The notes: generated by a model from the sequence alone, not told the origin. A stretch of 54,788 nt of DNA from an uncultured Gammaproteobacteria bacterium (GCA_913063495.1 CAJXXT010000008.1:1-54788), one strand, 5' to 3'. Shown: positions 8,033-17,544, counted from the first letter of the stretch. Numbers and translations are program-made.

Positions 8033-9253
8033 TTAAGGGATAGTGGGATTAATATATGCGACAACTTTATGATGTCTAAACCCAATAGAGACAACATCCA
8101 TATCACCGTCTTTATCTAAATCCACTGGTACAGTGCCGTTATGGTGCTCATCACCCAAATAAATCAAATGCCCCATCCATTCGGTACCGTCACCCTTCAA
8201 ATTTTCAAACCAAAAGAGACGGGCACTTTTTTCATTCTTGGTATTATGCTCACCGACAAAAACATCCATGTCCGAATCCATATCTACATCAGCAACTCCC
8301 ACACTTGAGGTGCCTATTATAAAGTCTAAGGAAATAATATTTTCCTTCCAGGCATTATCAGATTGACGCTCATACCAGGCGAGTTTCCCTGGTGTATTGA
8401 CTATTTCGTATCCAACAACAACATCATCACGGCCATCGCCATTCATGTCTGCCACAACATTCCGATCTGGCAGTATGTCAGTATCAACAAATGTCTTCTT
8501 CTCCCAAGAGCTTCCAGTATTTTTCATCCAAACCGTACCCAGCAGTAAATCCTTCAGCCCATCTTGGTCGACATCAAAGCTGTTTATTTCTTCTCCCTGA
8601 GTGGTATCGCTTAATTTCACTAATCGCCATGGTTCATTTACTGGATCCTTGGGAATCTCATAGGCTTCTAAGGGAAACTTCCAATCATGCCAAGACAGCA
8701 CAATCTGAGTGCCTGTGGGTGTTTCGATATCTACAGTCCCCTGCAAGAAATCAAATTTGCCTGAAGCATCAGGGATGTTGTAGTGCCATGTAAAATTCCC
8801 TTTGCCATCATTTTCCCCCCAATTAAAACGCTCACCATAGCGACCTTGTTGATAATCATATTTACGGATTTTCAAGCGATTGAGGGCACGATCAATGAGT
8901 GTGGGCTTTCCCTCTATACCAGACCACTCTGTTGCCAGGATGTCGATGTCACCATCTTTGTCTATATCGCCCACCCAGGTAACGTTGTTGGCCTTCGCGG
9001 GCAATGAATGGCGCTTCCATTGGGTCAAATCATCACCAGAATGCTCGTACCAAAACCCGGCTGTAGCTATATCAAGATGCTTATCGCCATTAAAATCAGC
9101 GGTAAATAAAAGTAGAGCACGGCCGGGACGGTTGGAATCTATCTCAATTCGTTCCCAGGGTTTACTCTCAATTTGTAAAGGATTTTGGCCATAGCTTAGT
9201 GAGCAAAACATTCCCCCGCTAATGACGATTAGTAGGAATCGAAGAGTATTCAT
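8033..9253 (-). CDS. secreted FG-GAP/VCBS repeat protein
   Basis: Starting at the ATG at 9253 the protein has 406 residues and a clean signal peptide (residues 1-22, ending 'SLSYG'). The mature part contains at least six calcium-binding D-x-D/N-x-D-G type loops: DFNGDKHLD, DIDKDGDID, DVDQDGLKD, DMNGDGRDD, DVDMDSDMD and DLDKDGDMD. Each is followed by a hydrophobic strand, as in a beta-propeller of the FG-GAP/VCBS kind. Such proteins bind surfaces, sugars or other proteins; no catalytic domain is seen. It lies 176 bases before the ASST-family gene on the same strand, so the two may form one unit. Earlier start codons in the same frame lack a signal peptide at the right distance. Confidence 0.8.
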   Translation of the reverse strand: MNTLRFLLIVISGGMFCSLSYGQNPLQIESKPWERIEIDSNRPGRALLLFTADFNGDKHLDIATAGFWYEHSGDDLTQWKRHSLPAKANNVTWVGDIDKDGDIDILATEWSGIEGKPTLIDRALNRLKIRKYDYQQGRYGERFNWGENDGKGNFTWHYNIPDASGKFDFLQGTVDIETPTGTQIVLSWHDWKFPLEAYEIPKDPVNEPWRLVKLSDTTQGEEINSFDVDQDGLKDLLLGTVWMKNTGSSWEKKTFVDTDILPDRNVVADMNGDGRDDVVVGYEIVNTPGKLAWYERQSDNAWKENIISLDFIIGTSSVGVADVDMDSDMDVFVGEHNTKNEKSARLFWFENLKGDGTEWMGHLIYLGDEHHNGTVPVDLDKDGDMDVVSIGFRHHKVVAYINPTIP

Positions 9254-9845
9254 TTGTAATCTGCCCATAAAAGTAATTGTCCAAAACACAAGATTAGAAA
9301 AAGAGAACCAAGTCTATCAAACAAGTAGCAACAGCACCAATCACTAGAAGATTGCTGCACCTACAATCTACACCAAGCGTTGAAATAGCGCCGATTTGTA
9401 ATTTCATTTCAAAAAACCACATGCCAATAACAAAGTAACTACAAAAGTAACTACAAATAATGTCGCCCCTATCCTCTTTAAACGTTGGATGTTTACAAAA
9501 AAGCGCCTTCTACACAGTCAAATGGATCCTGAATTATCAGTCACTGATAATTGCATCGCCTAGTTAGCGATTTACAGATTGCAACGTCCTTTTAACATAA
9601 CGCAACAGAACCCTCACCAAAGCACTAAGAAAAGTGCATCACTGTGGGTTGCATAATTGGATAACCCAATTTACCCCCGGCAAATTCCAACCCCCCTGCA
9701 GACTAATCATCATGCGGCATGAGCGTTAATTCGACAGTCCCCGCAGCCTCTGTATAATCCGCAAAAAATTCCAAGTAGCGAGAATTGTTGCACTAATTCT
9801 TACTGAATTCCTATTACCTATCTATACATTTTTTGGGAGCTTTAA
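9254..9845. other. divergent intergenic region with repeats
   Basis: This 592-base region separates two divergent secreted-protein genes. It contains a 12-bp unit AAAGTAACTACA twice in tandem at 9432-9455 and the palindrome described at 9532-9552. GGGAG before 9846 is the ribosome-binding site of the next gene. No coding sequence is supported. Confidence 0.5.
9532..9552. promoter_or_regulatory. 21-bp perfect palindrome, possible operator
   Basis: AATTATCAGT, one central C, then ACTGATAATT form an exact palindrome. It lies about 280 bases upstream of one secreted-protein gene and about 295 from the start of the other. It is too symmetric to be likely chance, but no regulator is adjacent. Confidence 0.4.
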
Positions 9846-11561
9846 ATGAGAAAGCAAAATAACAGTTTAGGGAAACTTAACAAGCGACTCGCTTGTTTGG
9901 TTTTCGGATTAATGAGTTCAACTGGCACGATGGCATTTACTCAAATAGGGGGTGGCGGTGCAATTCCCATGGGCCATGAGTGGTTAACACGCACGTCAGC
10001 GCTTGAAGTTTTAAATGCTGACCATGTTATTTCACCTGACCCACAAGATCCTAGAATTAATTGGCAAGATGGTTTAGCCAAAAACCTAGATCTATCAAAT
10101 GCGCAAGCTGAAGTGAGCCGATTAAAAAGCATTTCCAATAACAACGCCCGCTATGAACCTCGATACGATGATGTTTATGCCGCGATAATGGGTGAGCGCT
10201 GGGTCGATACCGCAGGTTTTAACGTTGTAAAATCTACCGTAGGCAAAATTGATTGTTTTGATGCCGTTGCCCAGGAACCTGCAGATTTACAGCAAGACCA
10301 CTTTATGCGTCGTTATGATGATATCGGTGGCCAAGGTGGTATTGAATCTGCTCAACGGGCGCAACAGCGGTTTATTCGACACTTTGTTAATGCAGCTATA
10401 GCCAATGAGAAAAGCATAAAAATCTGGGATGGTGGCACCTATTCTTCGCAAAAGAAAATAGGCCATAACTATTTTCTATTTGGTCGAGCTGTACATCTAT
10501 TTCAGGATTCTTTCAGTCCAGAACACACAGTACGCCTAGCTGAAGACAATTACGAAAAAGTGCATCAAGTGAAGGCTTATTTATGTACTGAAGGCGCTGA
10601 GCAACATACACACGCCAGTACAGAAGCAATCAGCTTTACCAGTGGTGATGTAATCTGGAAAGAGGACACCCGCCTCAACTCAGGCTGGGAAACATATAAA
10701 ATCAGCAATATGAAAACGGTAGCTTTAGTTGCAATGGAAGCCAGTAAAGATTTATGGGCAGCCTTTATTCGGACCATGGCTGTATCACCTGAAGAGCGAG
10801 AAGAGATAGCACAACAGGAAGCTCAAACGTTAGTTGATAACTGGTTATCTTTTGATGAAGAAGAGATGCTTGCCTGGTATGAAAAAGAGTCTCACCGCGA
10901 CCACACTTATGTATTAGAAGAGAACCAAGCAGGCCCCGGTATGAGCCAATTCGACTGCATGGTAGGTTTAGGCGTGACTTCAGGTAGCCAGGCTGAGCGT
11001 GTTCTAGCACTCGATAAGTTGCGACGTCAATGTTTATATAATGTAGAACCTATGGCTGGATACAGTGATTTAAATGATCCCTATATGGATATACCCTTTA
11101 ACTGGCAGTGGACATCAGTAACATGGCAAACACCTGGTTCAAATTGGCAATTTCCGCAGTTGGAAGCAGATACCGGTAAGCAAGTTGTTATTAAAAATTC
11201 TGTAAACGGCGAAAATCTTACCGCTCCTGACGGCATTAAACACAACGCAAACGTTTATTCAAAAACGGGTGAAGCGCTGGAACTCATTTTGGTAGGAAAT
11301 TCCAATAACGAAGCTTATTTTCGTGCCAAAAACGATGCCGATCTGTTCTTAAGTTACAGTGCATACTCCGGAAAAGCATTACTGTATAACTCGCCGAATC
11401 AAGCAGCCTATCGAGTGAAACAAGAAGGTGTTTTATGGAGCATTGAAAACACCTACTGGAATGACTTCCTTTGGTTCAGCAGTTGGTCGAAACGTCCTTA
11501 TGTCAGCGGTACAGGGAATCCGGACAAAGCGCACTCACAATGGATTATTGAAGGTTTATAA
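9846..11561 (+). CDS. secreted protein resembling zinc-dependent phospholipase C, with C-terminal lectin-like region
   Basis: The protein has 571 residues with a signal peptide (about residues 1-31, ending 'TMA'). Near the mature start is 'GHEWLTRTSALEVL' and around residue 215 'RAVHLFQDSFSPEHTVR', an H..QD.F.P.H pattern like the zinc-binding helix of bacterial phospholipase C / S1-P1 nuclease folds. A phosphodiesterase of this type is therefore likely, acting outside the cytoplasm. About residues 450-571 form a separate strand-rich, aromatic-rich region that may be a beta-trefoil carbohydrate or surface-binding domain. GGGAG six bases before the ATG supports the start. The gene stands alone between long spacers. 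Substrate and exact family are uncertain. Confidence 0.6.
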   Translation: MRKQNNSLGKLNKRLACLVFGLMSSTGTMAFTQIGGGGAIPMGHEWLTRTSALEVLNADHVISPDPQDPRINWQDGLAKNLDLSNAQAEVSRLKSISNNNARYEPRYDDVYAAIMGERWVDTAGFNVVKSTVGKIDCFDAVAQEPADLQQDHFMRRYDDIGGQGGIESAQRAQQRFIRHFVNAAIANEKSIKIWDGGTYSSQKKIGHNYFLFGRAVHLFQDSFSPEHTVRLAEDNYEKVHQVKAYLCTEGAEQHTHASTEAISFTSGDVIWKEDTRLNSGWETYKISNMKTVALVAMEASKDLWAAFIRTMAVSPEEREEIAQQEAQTLVDNWLSFDEEEMLAWYEKESHRDHTYVLEENQAGPGMSQFDCMVGLGVTSGSQAERVLALDKLRRQCLYNVEPMAGYSDLNDPYMDIPFNWQWTSVTWQTPGSNWQFPQLEADTGKQVVIKNSVNGENLTAPDGIKHNANVYSKTGEALELILVGNSNNEAYFRAKNDADLFLSYSAYSGKALLYNSPNQAAYRVKQEGVLWSIENTYWNDFLWFSSWSKRPYVSGTGNPDKAHSQWIIEGL

Positions 11562-11580
11562 ACAACCTCTTACAGAAAAA

Positions 11581-11660
11581 CTGTCTTGACGAAATACTAT
11601 TGAGCCTAAAAAAATATATGGATATTGAGGTCAATAGTATTTTCTCAACGGTGAAGACAG
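11581..11660. terminator. nested inverted repeats after the phospholipase-like gene
   Basis: The outer arms are CTGTCTT (11581-11587) and AAGACAG (11654-11660); the inner arms AAATACTATTGA (11592-11603) and TCAATAGTATTT (11631-11642) are exact complements with a 27-nt loop. It starts 20 bases after the stop codon and probably marks the transcript end, though the stem is AT-rich. Confidence 0.5.
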
Positions 11661-11771
11661 ACAGTTTGATATTAATATAAAATGATTAACAGAGACAGAT
11701 TCACTAAATATCAAAGTTAGATCTTGCTGATCGATTCTTCCGGAGATTAAATAACCAGAGCCCCTTTGCAA

Positions 11772-12125
11772 TTACAAGCCAAGTACTTTTTTCATCGCAC
11801 TAACATCATACCCTTTAACCACCTCTGACCCCACTTTCAATACAGGCACTCCATTCCCACCTAGCGCTTTATATTGATTATACCCATCCTTAGAACGTTC
11901 GATGTCATACTCATAATATTCGATATCATGACTATCCAATAGATCACGCGTCTTCTCACAGTACCCACACCAGGACGTTGAATAAAGTACAACAGCGCCA
12001 TTATTCAGCGCCTCTTGACTTGGTGGTGGGTAAACGTACCTCCCTAGAGAGTCCCACTGTTGGAAAACCACAACCAATACGACTAACAACAATACTCTTT
12101 TACTGCCGCTCATGATCACACCCAT
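11772..12125 (-). CDS. exported or membrane-anchored glutaredoxin-like protein
   Basis: The protein has 117 residues. It starts with a hydrophobic segment (about residues 9-22, 'VLLLVVLVVVF'), so it is exported or anchored. The thioredoxin-fold part begins at 'VVLYSTSWCGYCEKTRDLL' with a C-G-Y-C redox site, followed by a 'GVPVLKVGSEVVKGYD' segment containing the cis-proline of glutaredoxins. It would reduce or exchange disulfides or glutathione adducts. It lies 16 bases after the stop of the membrane-protein gene on the same strand, so the two form one unit. AGG seven bases before the ATG at 12125 supports that start; an ATG four codons later is an alternative. Confidence 0.85.
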   Translation of the reverse strand: MGVIMSGSKRVLLLVVLVVVFQQWDSLGRYVYPPPSQEALNNGAVVLYSTSWCGYCEKTRDLLDSHDIEYYEYDIERSKDGYNQYKALGGNGVPVLKVGSEVVKGYDVSAMKKVLGL

Positions 12126-12141
12126 GCTTGCGCCTAAACAA

Positions 12142-13257
12142 CTATAACTTTTCAGAGTTACAGTAACAGATCAGCCCAATGATTTTCATAGCGACCACTA
12201 ATAAATACAGTTGAACAAACACCTCAACCAACACCCCAGTTAACGTCACGGGCAACTCGATTAACACGCTAGCACCAACAATTCCAAACAACATGAGTAC
12301 CGCAAAAATATAGTCCTTAAATGTGGTCGTGATGATTCTTATCATTGATAAAGGGTTAAGGCACATCAGTGACTGCGTTAAGGTAATTAAAATAAGTGAT
12401 GAAGGTAAAAGAAACGCTCCAATAAAAATACAACTCACAAGCAAAGGCAGTGACTCAATATCGCTATTGTAGATAGCAAGCGCTGGTAGAAAACAAAAAA
12501 ATGCGCTCCCTCCCACCAGCATCAACGGCTGGACAGCACTTGAGAAAAAATCATCATATCCCGGAAATCCCGGTATTCCCTCTTCCCCTCTGGCACTAGT
12601 TAGCAGCACATCCATCATGTAATTGCTTATATAGCCAAAAGCAAATACGGTTGCGAACCAACCTAGGAAAAATGGAGCATTCATTGCCAAGGACATAACG
12701 ATAAAAAGAAATGTCCCCACCATAAGAACTAGCAAACCCTTGCCCTGTAACGGGTGTGCAAAAGAAGCCCAAACCAAACGATAGAAAGACTCTGTGGATT
12801 CAACTGAAAGGTCGTCTTCGTTTTGCTCATTATCTTTCACCGCATTGCCTTGAATCGCAGCCCCCTTTTTTAGTTCTATTTTTTGGGTTGTTACAACCTT
12901 ATCCTTTGGAAGGATATCGGGTTCTCTAGCGCCCACTATAACCTCTGCCGCTAGGACTTGTTCATTTTTCGTATCACTCACCATCGGCACTAATGAAAGT
13001 GAGTCAACTTCCAACGTATCTGTTTCAAGTGGGACTAATTCACAATCTAATCCCTGACTTTTCAAATGGCCAATGTATTTCTCGGCTACAGAGGCATCTA
13101 GTGATTTCTTAATAACGCAGGGCTTGCCAGAGAATAACGTCTCCACTTTTTTAGCGTCAATTTTCAACAGCCGCCCTAGATTTGCCTTAGCATTCTCTAA
13201 TGAAATATCACCATGGATCTTGCCCCTAAACACCAAATCGTAACTTTGGACACTCAT
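12142..13257 (-). CDS. multi-pass membrane protein with soluble N-terminal domain
   Basis: The protein has 371 residues. Residues 1-80 form a small soluble domain ('FRGKIHGDISLENAKANLGRLLKID...LFSGKPCVIKKSLD...AEKYIGHLKSQGLDCELVP'), a module found at the N-terminus of various gammaproteobacterial membrane proteins. A polar linker follows to about 155. The rest has about five or six hydrophobic segments, including 'LLVLMVGTFLFIVMSLAM', 'FFLGWFATVFAFGYISNYMM' and 'LLVSCIFIGAFLLPSSLILI'. I do not recognise a function. It is co-transcribed with the glutaredoxin-like gene. GGGG five bases before the ATG supports the start. Confidence 0.65.
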   Translation of the reverse strand: MSVQSYDLVFRGKIHGDISLENAKANLGRLLKIDAKKVETLFSGKPCVIKKSLDASVAEKYIGHLKSQGLDCELVPLETDTLEVDSLSLVPMVSDTKNEQVLAAEVIVGAREPDILPKDKVVTTQKIELKKGAAIQGNAVKDNEQNEDDLSVESTESFYRLVWASFAHPLQGKGLLVLMVGTFLFIVMSLAMNAPFFLGWFATVFAFGYISNYMMDVLLTSARGEEGIPGFPGYDDFFSSAVQPLMLVGGSAFFCFLPALAIYNSDIESLPLLVSCIFIGAFLLPSSLILITLTQSLMCLNPLSMIRIITTTFKDYIFAVLMLFGIVGASVLIELPVTLTGVLVEVFVQLYLLVVAMKIIGLICYCNSEKL

Positions 13258-13374
13258 CTAATCCCCTTTAAATCACCAATTTTACAACGATAGATATAGG
13301 TTAATTAGGTTATTATAGATGAATCCAACAAAATGTGATCGACATATCAAAGATGCCTATTGACTAAAAAGGAA

Positions 13375-13402
13375 ATAGGGGTTCTGTTGCCACAACCCCT
13401 AT
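13375..13402 (-). terminator. intrinsic terminator for the two-site metzincin gene
   Basis: ATAGGGGTT (13375-13383) pairs with AACCCCTAT (13394-13402). Read on the minus strand the stem is followed by TTTCCTTTTT, as expected for transcripts coming from the protease gene. Confidence 0.65.
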
Positions 13403-13437
13403 CTGAGACCAATATTAATGCATTTCCTACACGTTCA

Positions 13438-15285
13438 TTAGCGATTCAATGTAATAGAAATAGTAATATTATCTGGATCAGCATTCTCTATCATCTCAAC
13501 GCCAATCCCTGTCAGTCTTGACTCTATATGTGTACTACCTTCTTGGGCAAGTAATACGGTAGCTGTTCCCCGCTTTCCAGTAACCATATGCATGGCAAAA
13601 CGTTTGGCTGATGGACTCTTTTTATTATGTGGAAAAGAAATAAAGACCGGGCCACCATCCCCTGGGTTGTCTAAGTTCCACATGGATGAGTTAATAATGA
13701 CCGTCGATAGTCCTTCACCGTCAAAATCACTGATTCTTTTTAGCTCAAACGTTGTTGTTTCGCCATCAAATAGAGCAACTTCTTCCTCTGGAAGCCAATC
13801 CTTAAGGTAGTAATGCGGAGCAGATAGATAAGGCGCTCCCTGAGCTCTATTGTTCATGACGGTATTCGTGTCGGGTCTACTCAACGTCAGCTTTCGTTTC
13901 TTGTCACCCTTACCAACATTAGTTGTGATCGTTTCCCACTTCCAGGTAGCATGCCCAAGCCCCATCGCGTGTCCCATTTCGTGGGCTGCGACATCGTGTT
14001 GAAACGAACCAAGACAGCTGACGCTGCTATTACGACGACTCGTATTAACCTTAAACACGTAATCATTCGCTACACGACCATGCCCTGTATAGACAACATT
14101 TAGTCGCCCCCTGGAATTACGGATATAATATTCAGCCGCAGATCTAACCATTTTTTCGCCGCGCCCTTTGTCTTGCGACCCGAATTTTCCGTTGCATGAC
14201 ATCTTAAGACCTACTTTGTAGGTGCCCACTCTTGGTTTTTTAGGCGGCAGACTGTTTTCTATTGATTTATCTTCCGTAGACTCTTCTGTATTCTCATCTT
14301 CTGATGGCACGGTCTCGGTATCGTCAGTATTTTCCTCTTCAACAGCATCATTATCTTTACTGATATGTAAGGTTACTGATTTGAATTTTTCAGCAGAACC
14401 CTTATTTACTCGTATTTCATCACTTTCATAGCTAGTGGGTTGAATCACTAGGCCCGCGACCTTGTATTGCTTGTTCTGTGTTGGATCGAAAATTCTAGCT
14501 ATGACCGTATTACCCATCGCCATACCTTTGCATCTTTGACATTTAGGTGCTTTGTAAAAGAAGATCTGACCACCTTGAACGCCATTGCCTTTGGTTTTTA
14601 CAGATTTTGGTATACTAATAAAAAGTCGTTGGTTATTCGGTAAGTCGTAAACGTAGGCTAAGGGAATATCACCATCATTTTTCACATTTTTGTCGATAGG
14701 TCTAAGTTGTACTTCAACAACGCCTCCACTTTCTAATAACTCTGAATCAAGCTGAACCACGTCTGCCTTTTTTGTCCAGCCTAACCAATGCAATTGTGGA
14801 ATCGAATAATTTTGTGATGAGTACCTTCCCATAAAGGTACTTGGATCTTTATAGCCCTCAACCTTCCCTGTTTTTCTATTGAGTTTGTTGCCGTGTTTAA
14901 GACCCAGTAAATGACCTACTTCATGAGCAAAATCTCTTTTGAGTGTTCCTACCAAATTGGCATTTCCCCTTCCTGCATTGGAAGAACCACACAATCCTTT
15001 TGGAAATACACGAACCGTAAATAGCACTCCTGCATCGTCAATCGTATTGGCTTCGGCTTTCGCATCTTTACAGGAACCTGGAGCAACTTCCTTTGTTATG
15101 GCTCTATTTCTATTAACGCGCAGCTGCCCTTGAGAAGCGTTTTTTAAAAAATCAGCTAACCACCGTCCGCTGCTTTTGATATTTCCCATGCTGGGAGTGG
15201 TTTTACCGGGCATAACCACTCTCACTAGATTGTATTTTTGAGCAGCAGCGCCCTCTTTGATCGCTTTTTTATTGTAATTAACCAC
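13438..15285 (-). CDS. two-domain metzincin metalloprotease, gametolysin-like; lacks its signal peptide in the present frame
   Basis: The frame opens with GTG at 15285 and gives 615 residues. Two zinc sites are visible: HEVGHLLGLKH at residues 121-131 and HEMGHAMGLGH at 435-445, both HExxHxxGxxH. An acidic linker (about 313-343) separates the domains. After the first site comes 'IPQLHWLGW', as in gametolysin-type (M11) proteases and in the paralogue at 17701-19761. Both copies keep all zinc ligands, so both may be active. The protein should be exported, but the signal peptide lies in another frame just upstream (15286-15437). Removing one AT unit at 15314-15324 joins them into a 665-residue protein. 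Either a sequencing error, a mutation or phase variation could explain this. The GTG start is probably not the true one. Confidence 0.75.
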   Translation of the reverse strand: MVNYNKKAIKEGAAAQKYNLVRVVMPGKTTPSMGNIKSSGRWLADFLKNASQGQLRVNRNRAITKEVAPGSCKDAKAEANTIDDAGVLFTVRVFPKGLCGSSNAGRGNANLVGTLKRDFAHEVGHLLGLKHGNKLNRKTGKVEGYKDPSTFMGRYSSQNYSIPQLHWLGWTKKADVVQLDSELLESGGVVEVQLRPIDKNVKNDGDIPLAYVYDLPNNQRLFISIPKSVKTKGNGVQGGQIFFYKAPKCQRCKGMAMGNTVIARIFDPTQNKQYKVAGLVIQPTSYESDEIRVNKGSAEKFKSVTLHISKDNDAVEEENTDDTETVPSEDENTEESTEDKSIENSLPPKKPRVGTYKVGLKMSCNGKFGSQDKGRGEKMVRSAAEYYIRNSRGRLNVVYTGHGRVANDYVFKVNTSRRNSSVSCLGSFQHDVAAHEMGHAMGLGHATWKWETITTNVGKGDKKRKLTLSRPDTNTVMNNRAQGAPYLSAPHYYLKDWLPEEEVALFDGETTTFELKRISDFDGEGLSTVIINSSMWNLDNPGDGGPVFISFPHNKKSPSAKRFAMHMVTGKRGTATVLLAQEGSTHIESRLTGIGVEMIENADPDNITISITLNR

Positions 15286-15437
15286 GCAATCGGTATCAGC
15301 ATCTCCACAGGTGTATATATATATGAATACGAATTCTGGGAATACATAACCGCGAACATAGCAGCTAACAAAAAAACGTGTTTTAGTTTTAAGTAGGATG
15401 AAATATCTTTATTGTTTCTAATTTTTTTAAAAAACAT
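15286..15437 (-). pseudogene. out-of-frame 5' part of the metzincin gene (signal peptide)
   Basis: An ATG at 15437 starts a frame with a good signal peptide: positive residues, then 'HVFLLAAMFAVMYS' and 'QNSYSYIYT'. The frame then runs into the protease frame but shifted, and ends at 15225. The length 13438-15437 is 2000 bases; less two it is 666 codons. This fits loss of frame by one extra dinucleotide. The sequence 'CGDADTDC' in the protease frame precedes its GTG. Confidence 0.6.
15314..15324. repeat. short AT dinucleotide repeat at the frame break
   Basis: Eleven bases of alternating T and A (five and a half units) sit exactly where the signal-peptide frame and protease frame meet. Slippage by one unit would switch between exported and non-exported product. 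Confidence 0.6.
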
Positions 15438-15540
15438 GATGCCACCTCGTTATCTATTGCTATTTTTTTTGTTCTAAGCCCTTGGTAAAACAATTAACAC
15501 TGATCCTCTTTAGTCAAAATATCTTAAATTGGGTTTAACG

Positions 15541-17493
15541 CTATTTCAGCTGATAAACATTGTAATCACTCCTTTGTTCTAGTTCACACGACGTATAGGC
15601 GTGGCACATCCTTGTTTTTTTGAAGCGTATATTTTTGGGATCTGAAGAGGGGTCAACAAACATAGAGACAAACTTGCATCCAGGCGTTTCCTGACAAAAT
15701 TGTAAACACGCTTGGGGAAGATGAAAATGATCGCCCACCCTACCTTTTGTTGTAGATTCAATAGGGATACCCTTACAGTCCGAAGCTATTGAAGCAATCG
15801 GGGATAGCTCTTCGGAAGTCATCGCACCATCCCCACCTCTTATACGAGGTAGTTCGAACCCCAAATTGTGTACTAGATTGTCGTAAATTGCCTCTCCAAG
15901 TTGAGCCGCGTATGCGTTAAGCCTATCCCCTCGCATAAAGTTGGAATATGACTCCAGTTGCACGCTATCAAAAAAATCGGGGTGATGATCAGGGTATGGG
16001 CGGCCCTGAATTTTCTTATCTTGCAAATTTTTACCTACACTGTTTCTTTCAAAAGAACCGCCAGTTGACCAAAAGGGTCCCCGTTGATTTTTCATGGTTG
16101 CACTTGGAAACGTTGGAATTCCTCGCACCGCAATCCCTTGTCCTAGTGAGTATTGCCCCTTATAGGCATCCCAAGGTGAAAGATGTCGTTGTAACAAACT
16201 GAATTTCATCCGGGAGGATTTCATCACTTTTTGATACTGACTACTGGACGGATTGTTTAGAACCGCTTCAGATACATTCACGGTATTCGCAGTAATACCG
16301 GTTCCAATATGATTGCGAGCTGAACGGCTTACCTGACCATGAAAACCGATTTGTAATCCACCGCCCCACTCCTGAAAAGCGATATCCCTCGCTTCACGAA
16401 CGAAACTCAAAAAGTCATCCCACGTTGCAATAAGATCTGGGTGTTGTCGAAGAGGCGGCAAAACTTGGATTACTGTGTCTCGTGGTATTCTATTCATGTC
16501 CAATAACCCTTTGGGCCAATTTGGAACAATCATATGAGGTCGTTTACCGGTGATCTTTTCTAGATATTGCACTGTGCGTTTACAAAGTTCCCCAGAGCCT
16601 GAGTCCCCAACAGCTACCCCAATTTTACCATCTCTAAAATCAATGGCGGTTTGCAAGGAATCGCAATCGCCACTGCATCCTCGCCAACCCACGGGGTATT
16701 TATCTCGCATCTGCTGCGTGACAGGTGCCTTGTTGTGAATACAAACCGCGATAAGTGGCAGTGTTCCCGGGTAATACTCAACAAAAGGTTTACCATTTAC
16801 AATCACTCTGCCGGGAATCGCTGTACCCGGTAATACGGAGCGCGGATCCAAATTCGACGCAGGATGGATATTGTGGTCTGAAAAATCCTGTTGATAGGTA
16901 GGGCCAACATAAGGTAGTCCGGCCTCTTCGAAAACATCCCAAGCATCAGCAGCTGTCACCAGCTCTCTATCAGGCATTGTAGGGTTGTAAGTGTTGATCC
17001 TCCATAATTGATTATCCAGCAAGGTAAAATCTTGCTGGATAATGTTAGCGCCATGTTCCTTTGACGCTCCTTCTACAGTTAGCGCCTGTTCATCGCTTTT
17101 ACTAAATATGATGTATTTGTTATCAGACTTAGGGTAAGACCGCATAATAATGAAACGTTGAGCGTCGCTGCCTGTCAGCTCCGACTGTCTGATGTTGACA
17201 CCATCACCAGAGGAATCAGTATCCACGGTCAACGCTAGACCGCTGTATTTTGAGATGATGACGTAGTATTTATTGTCAAGCGGTCTCAAGATCCAAACAG
17301 AGCGTAAAGGAGTCGGTTCAGTTCTGGCATTTTGCTGAACATTATCTTCATCTAAACCAACCCCAAGCAGCATATCCGCATGACTGGAGGTAATTGTAAA
17401 TTCTCCCTCCAAATCAGTGACTTGTAGCTTACAGCCAGACAGAAGCGTTAGACAGAAAATTGCAACGACCAAGGTCTTCATACAACGGTACAT
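15541..17493 (-). CDS. lipoprotein with ricin-type lectin, N-formylglutamate-amidohydrolase-like and PAN-like domains
   Basis: The protein has 650 residues. A lipobox LLSGC puts the lipidated cysteine at residue 21. Residues 30-168 look like a ricin-type beta-trefoil ('YYVIISKYSGLALTV', 'KYIIFSKSDEQALTVEG', 'DNQLWRI'). The middle (about 240-400) recalls N-formylglutamate amidohydrolase-like enzymes: 'PLIAVCIHNKAP', 'PHMIVPNWPKGLLDMNR' (LDMNR near 331-335), a tryptophan-rich helix, then 'GGLQIGFHGQ' (383-387). Residues 575-650 are cysteine-rich ('ACLQFCQETPGCKF...MCHAYTSC') like a PAN/Apple module. Together this suggests a surface hydrolase that binds glycans. The N-terminal part is related to the lipoprotein protease at 17701-19761, and both share an upstream 79-bp element. 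The enzymatic assignment is tentative. Confidence 0.55.
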   Translation of the reverse strand: MYRCMKTLVVAIFCLTLLSGCKLQVTDLEGEFTITSSHADMLLGVGLDEDNVQQNARTEPTPLRSVWILRPLDNKYYVIISKYSGLALTVDTDSSGDGVNIRQSELTGSDAQRFIIMRSYPKSDNKYIIFSKSDEQALTVEGASKEHGANIIQQDFTLLDNQLWRINTYNPTMPDRELVTAADAWDVFEEAGLPYVGPTYQQDFSDHNIHPASNLDPRSVLPGTAIPGRVIVNGKPFVEYYPGTLPLIAVCIHNKAPVTQQMRDKYPVGWRGCSGDCDSLQTAIDFRDGKIGVAVGDSGSGELCKRTVQYLEKITGKRPHMIVPNWPKGLLDMNRIPRDTVIQVLPPLRQHPDLIATWDDFLSFVREARDIAFQEWGGGLQIGFHGQVSRSARNHIGTGITANTVNVSEAVLNNPSSSQYQKVMKSSRMKFSLLQRHLSPWDAYKGQYSLGQGIAVRGIPTFPSATMKNQRGPFWSTGGSFERNSVGKNLQDKKIQGRPYPDHHPDFFDSVQLESYSNFMRGDRLNAYAAQLGEAIYDNLVHNLGFELPRIRGGDGAMTSEELSPIASIASDCKGIPIESTTKGRVGDHFHLPQACLQFCQETPGCKFVSMFVDPSSDPKNIRFKKTRMCHAYTSCELEQRSDYNVYQLK

Positions 17494-17544
17494 AGCCTTC
17501 CCTTTATAGTCTTATTATCAGGTTTTTTACTGGGCACAATTAAT

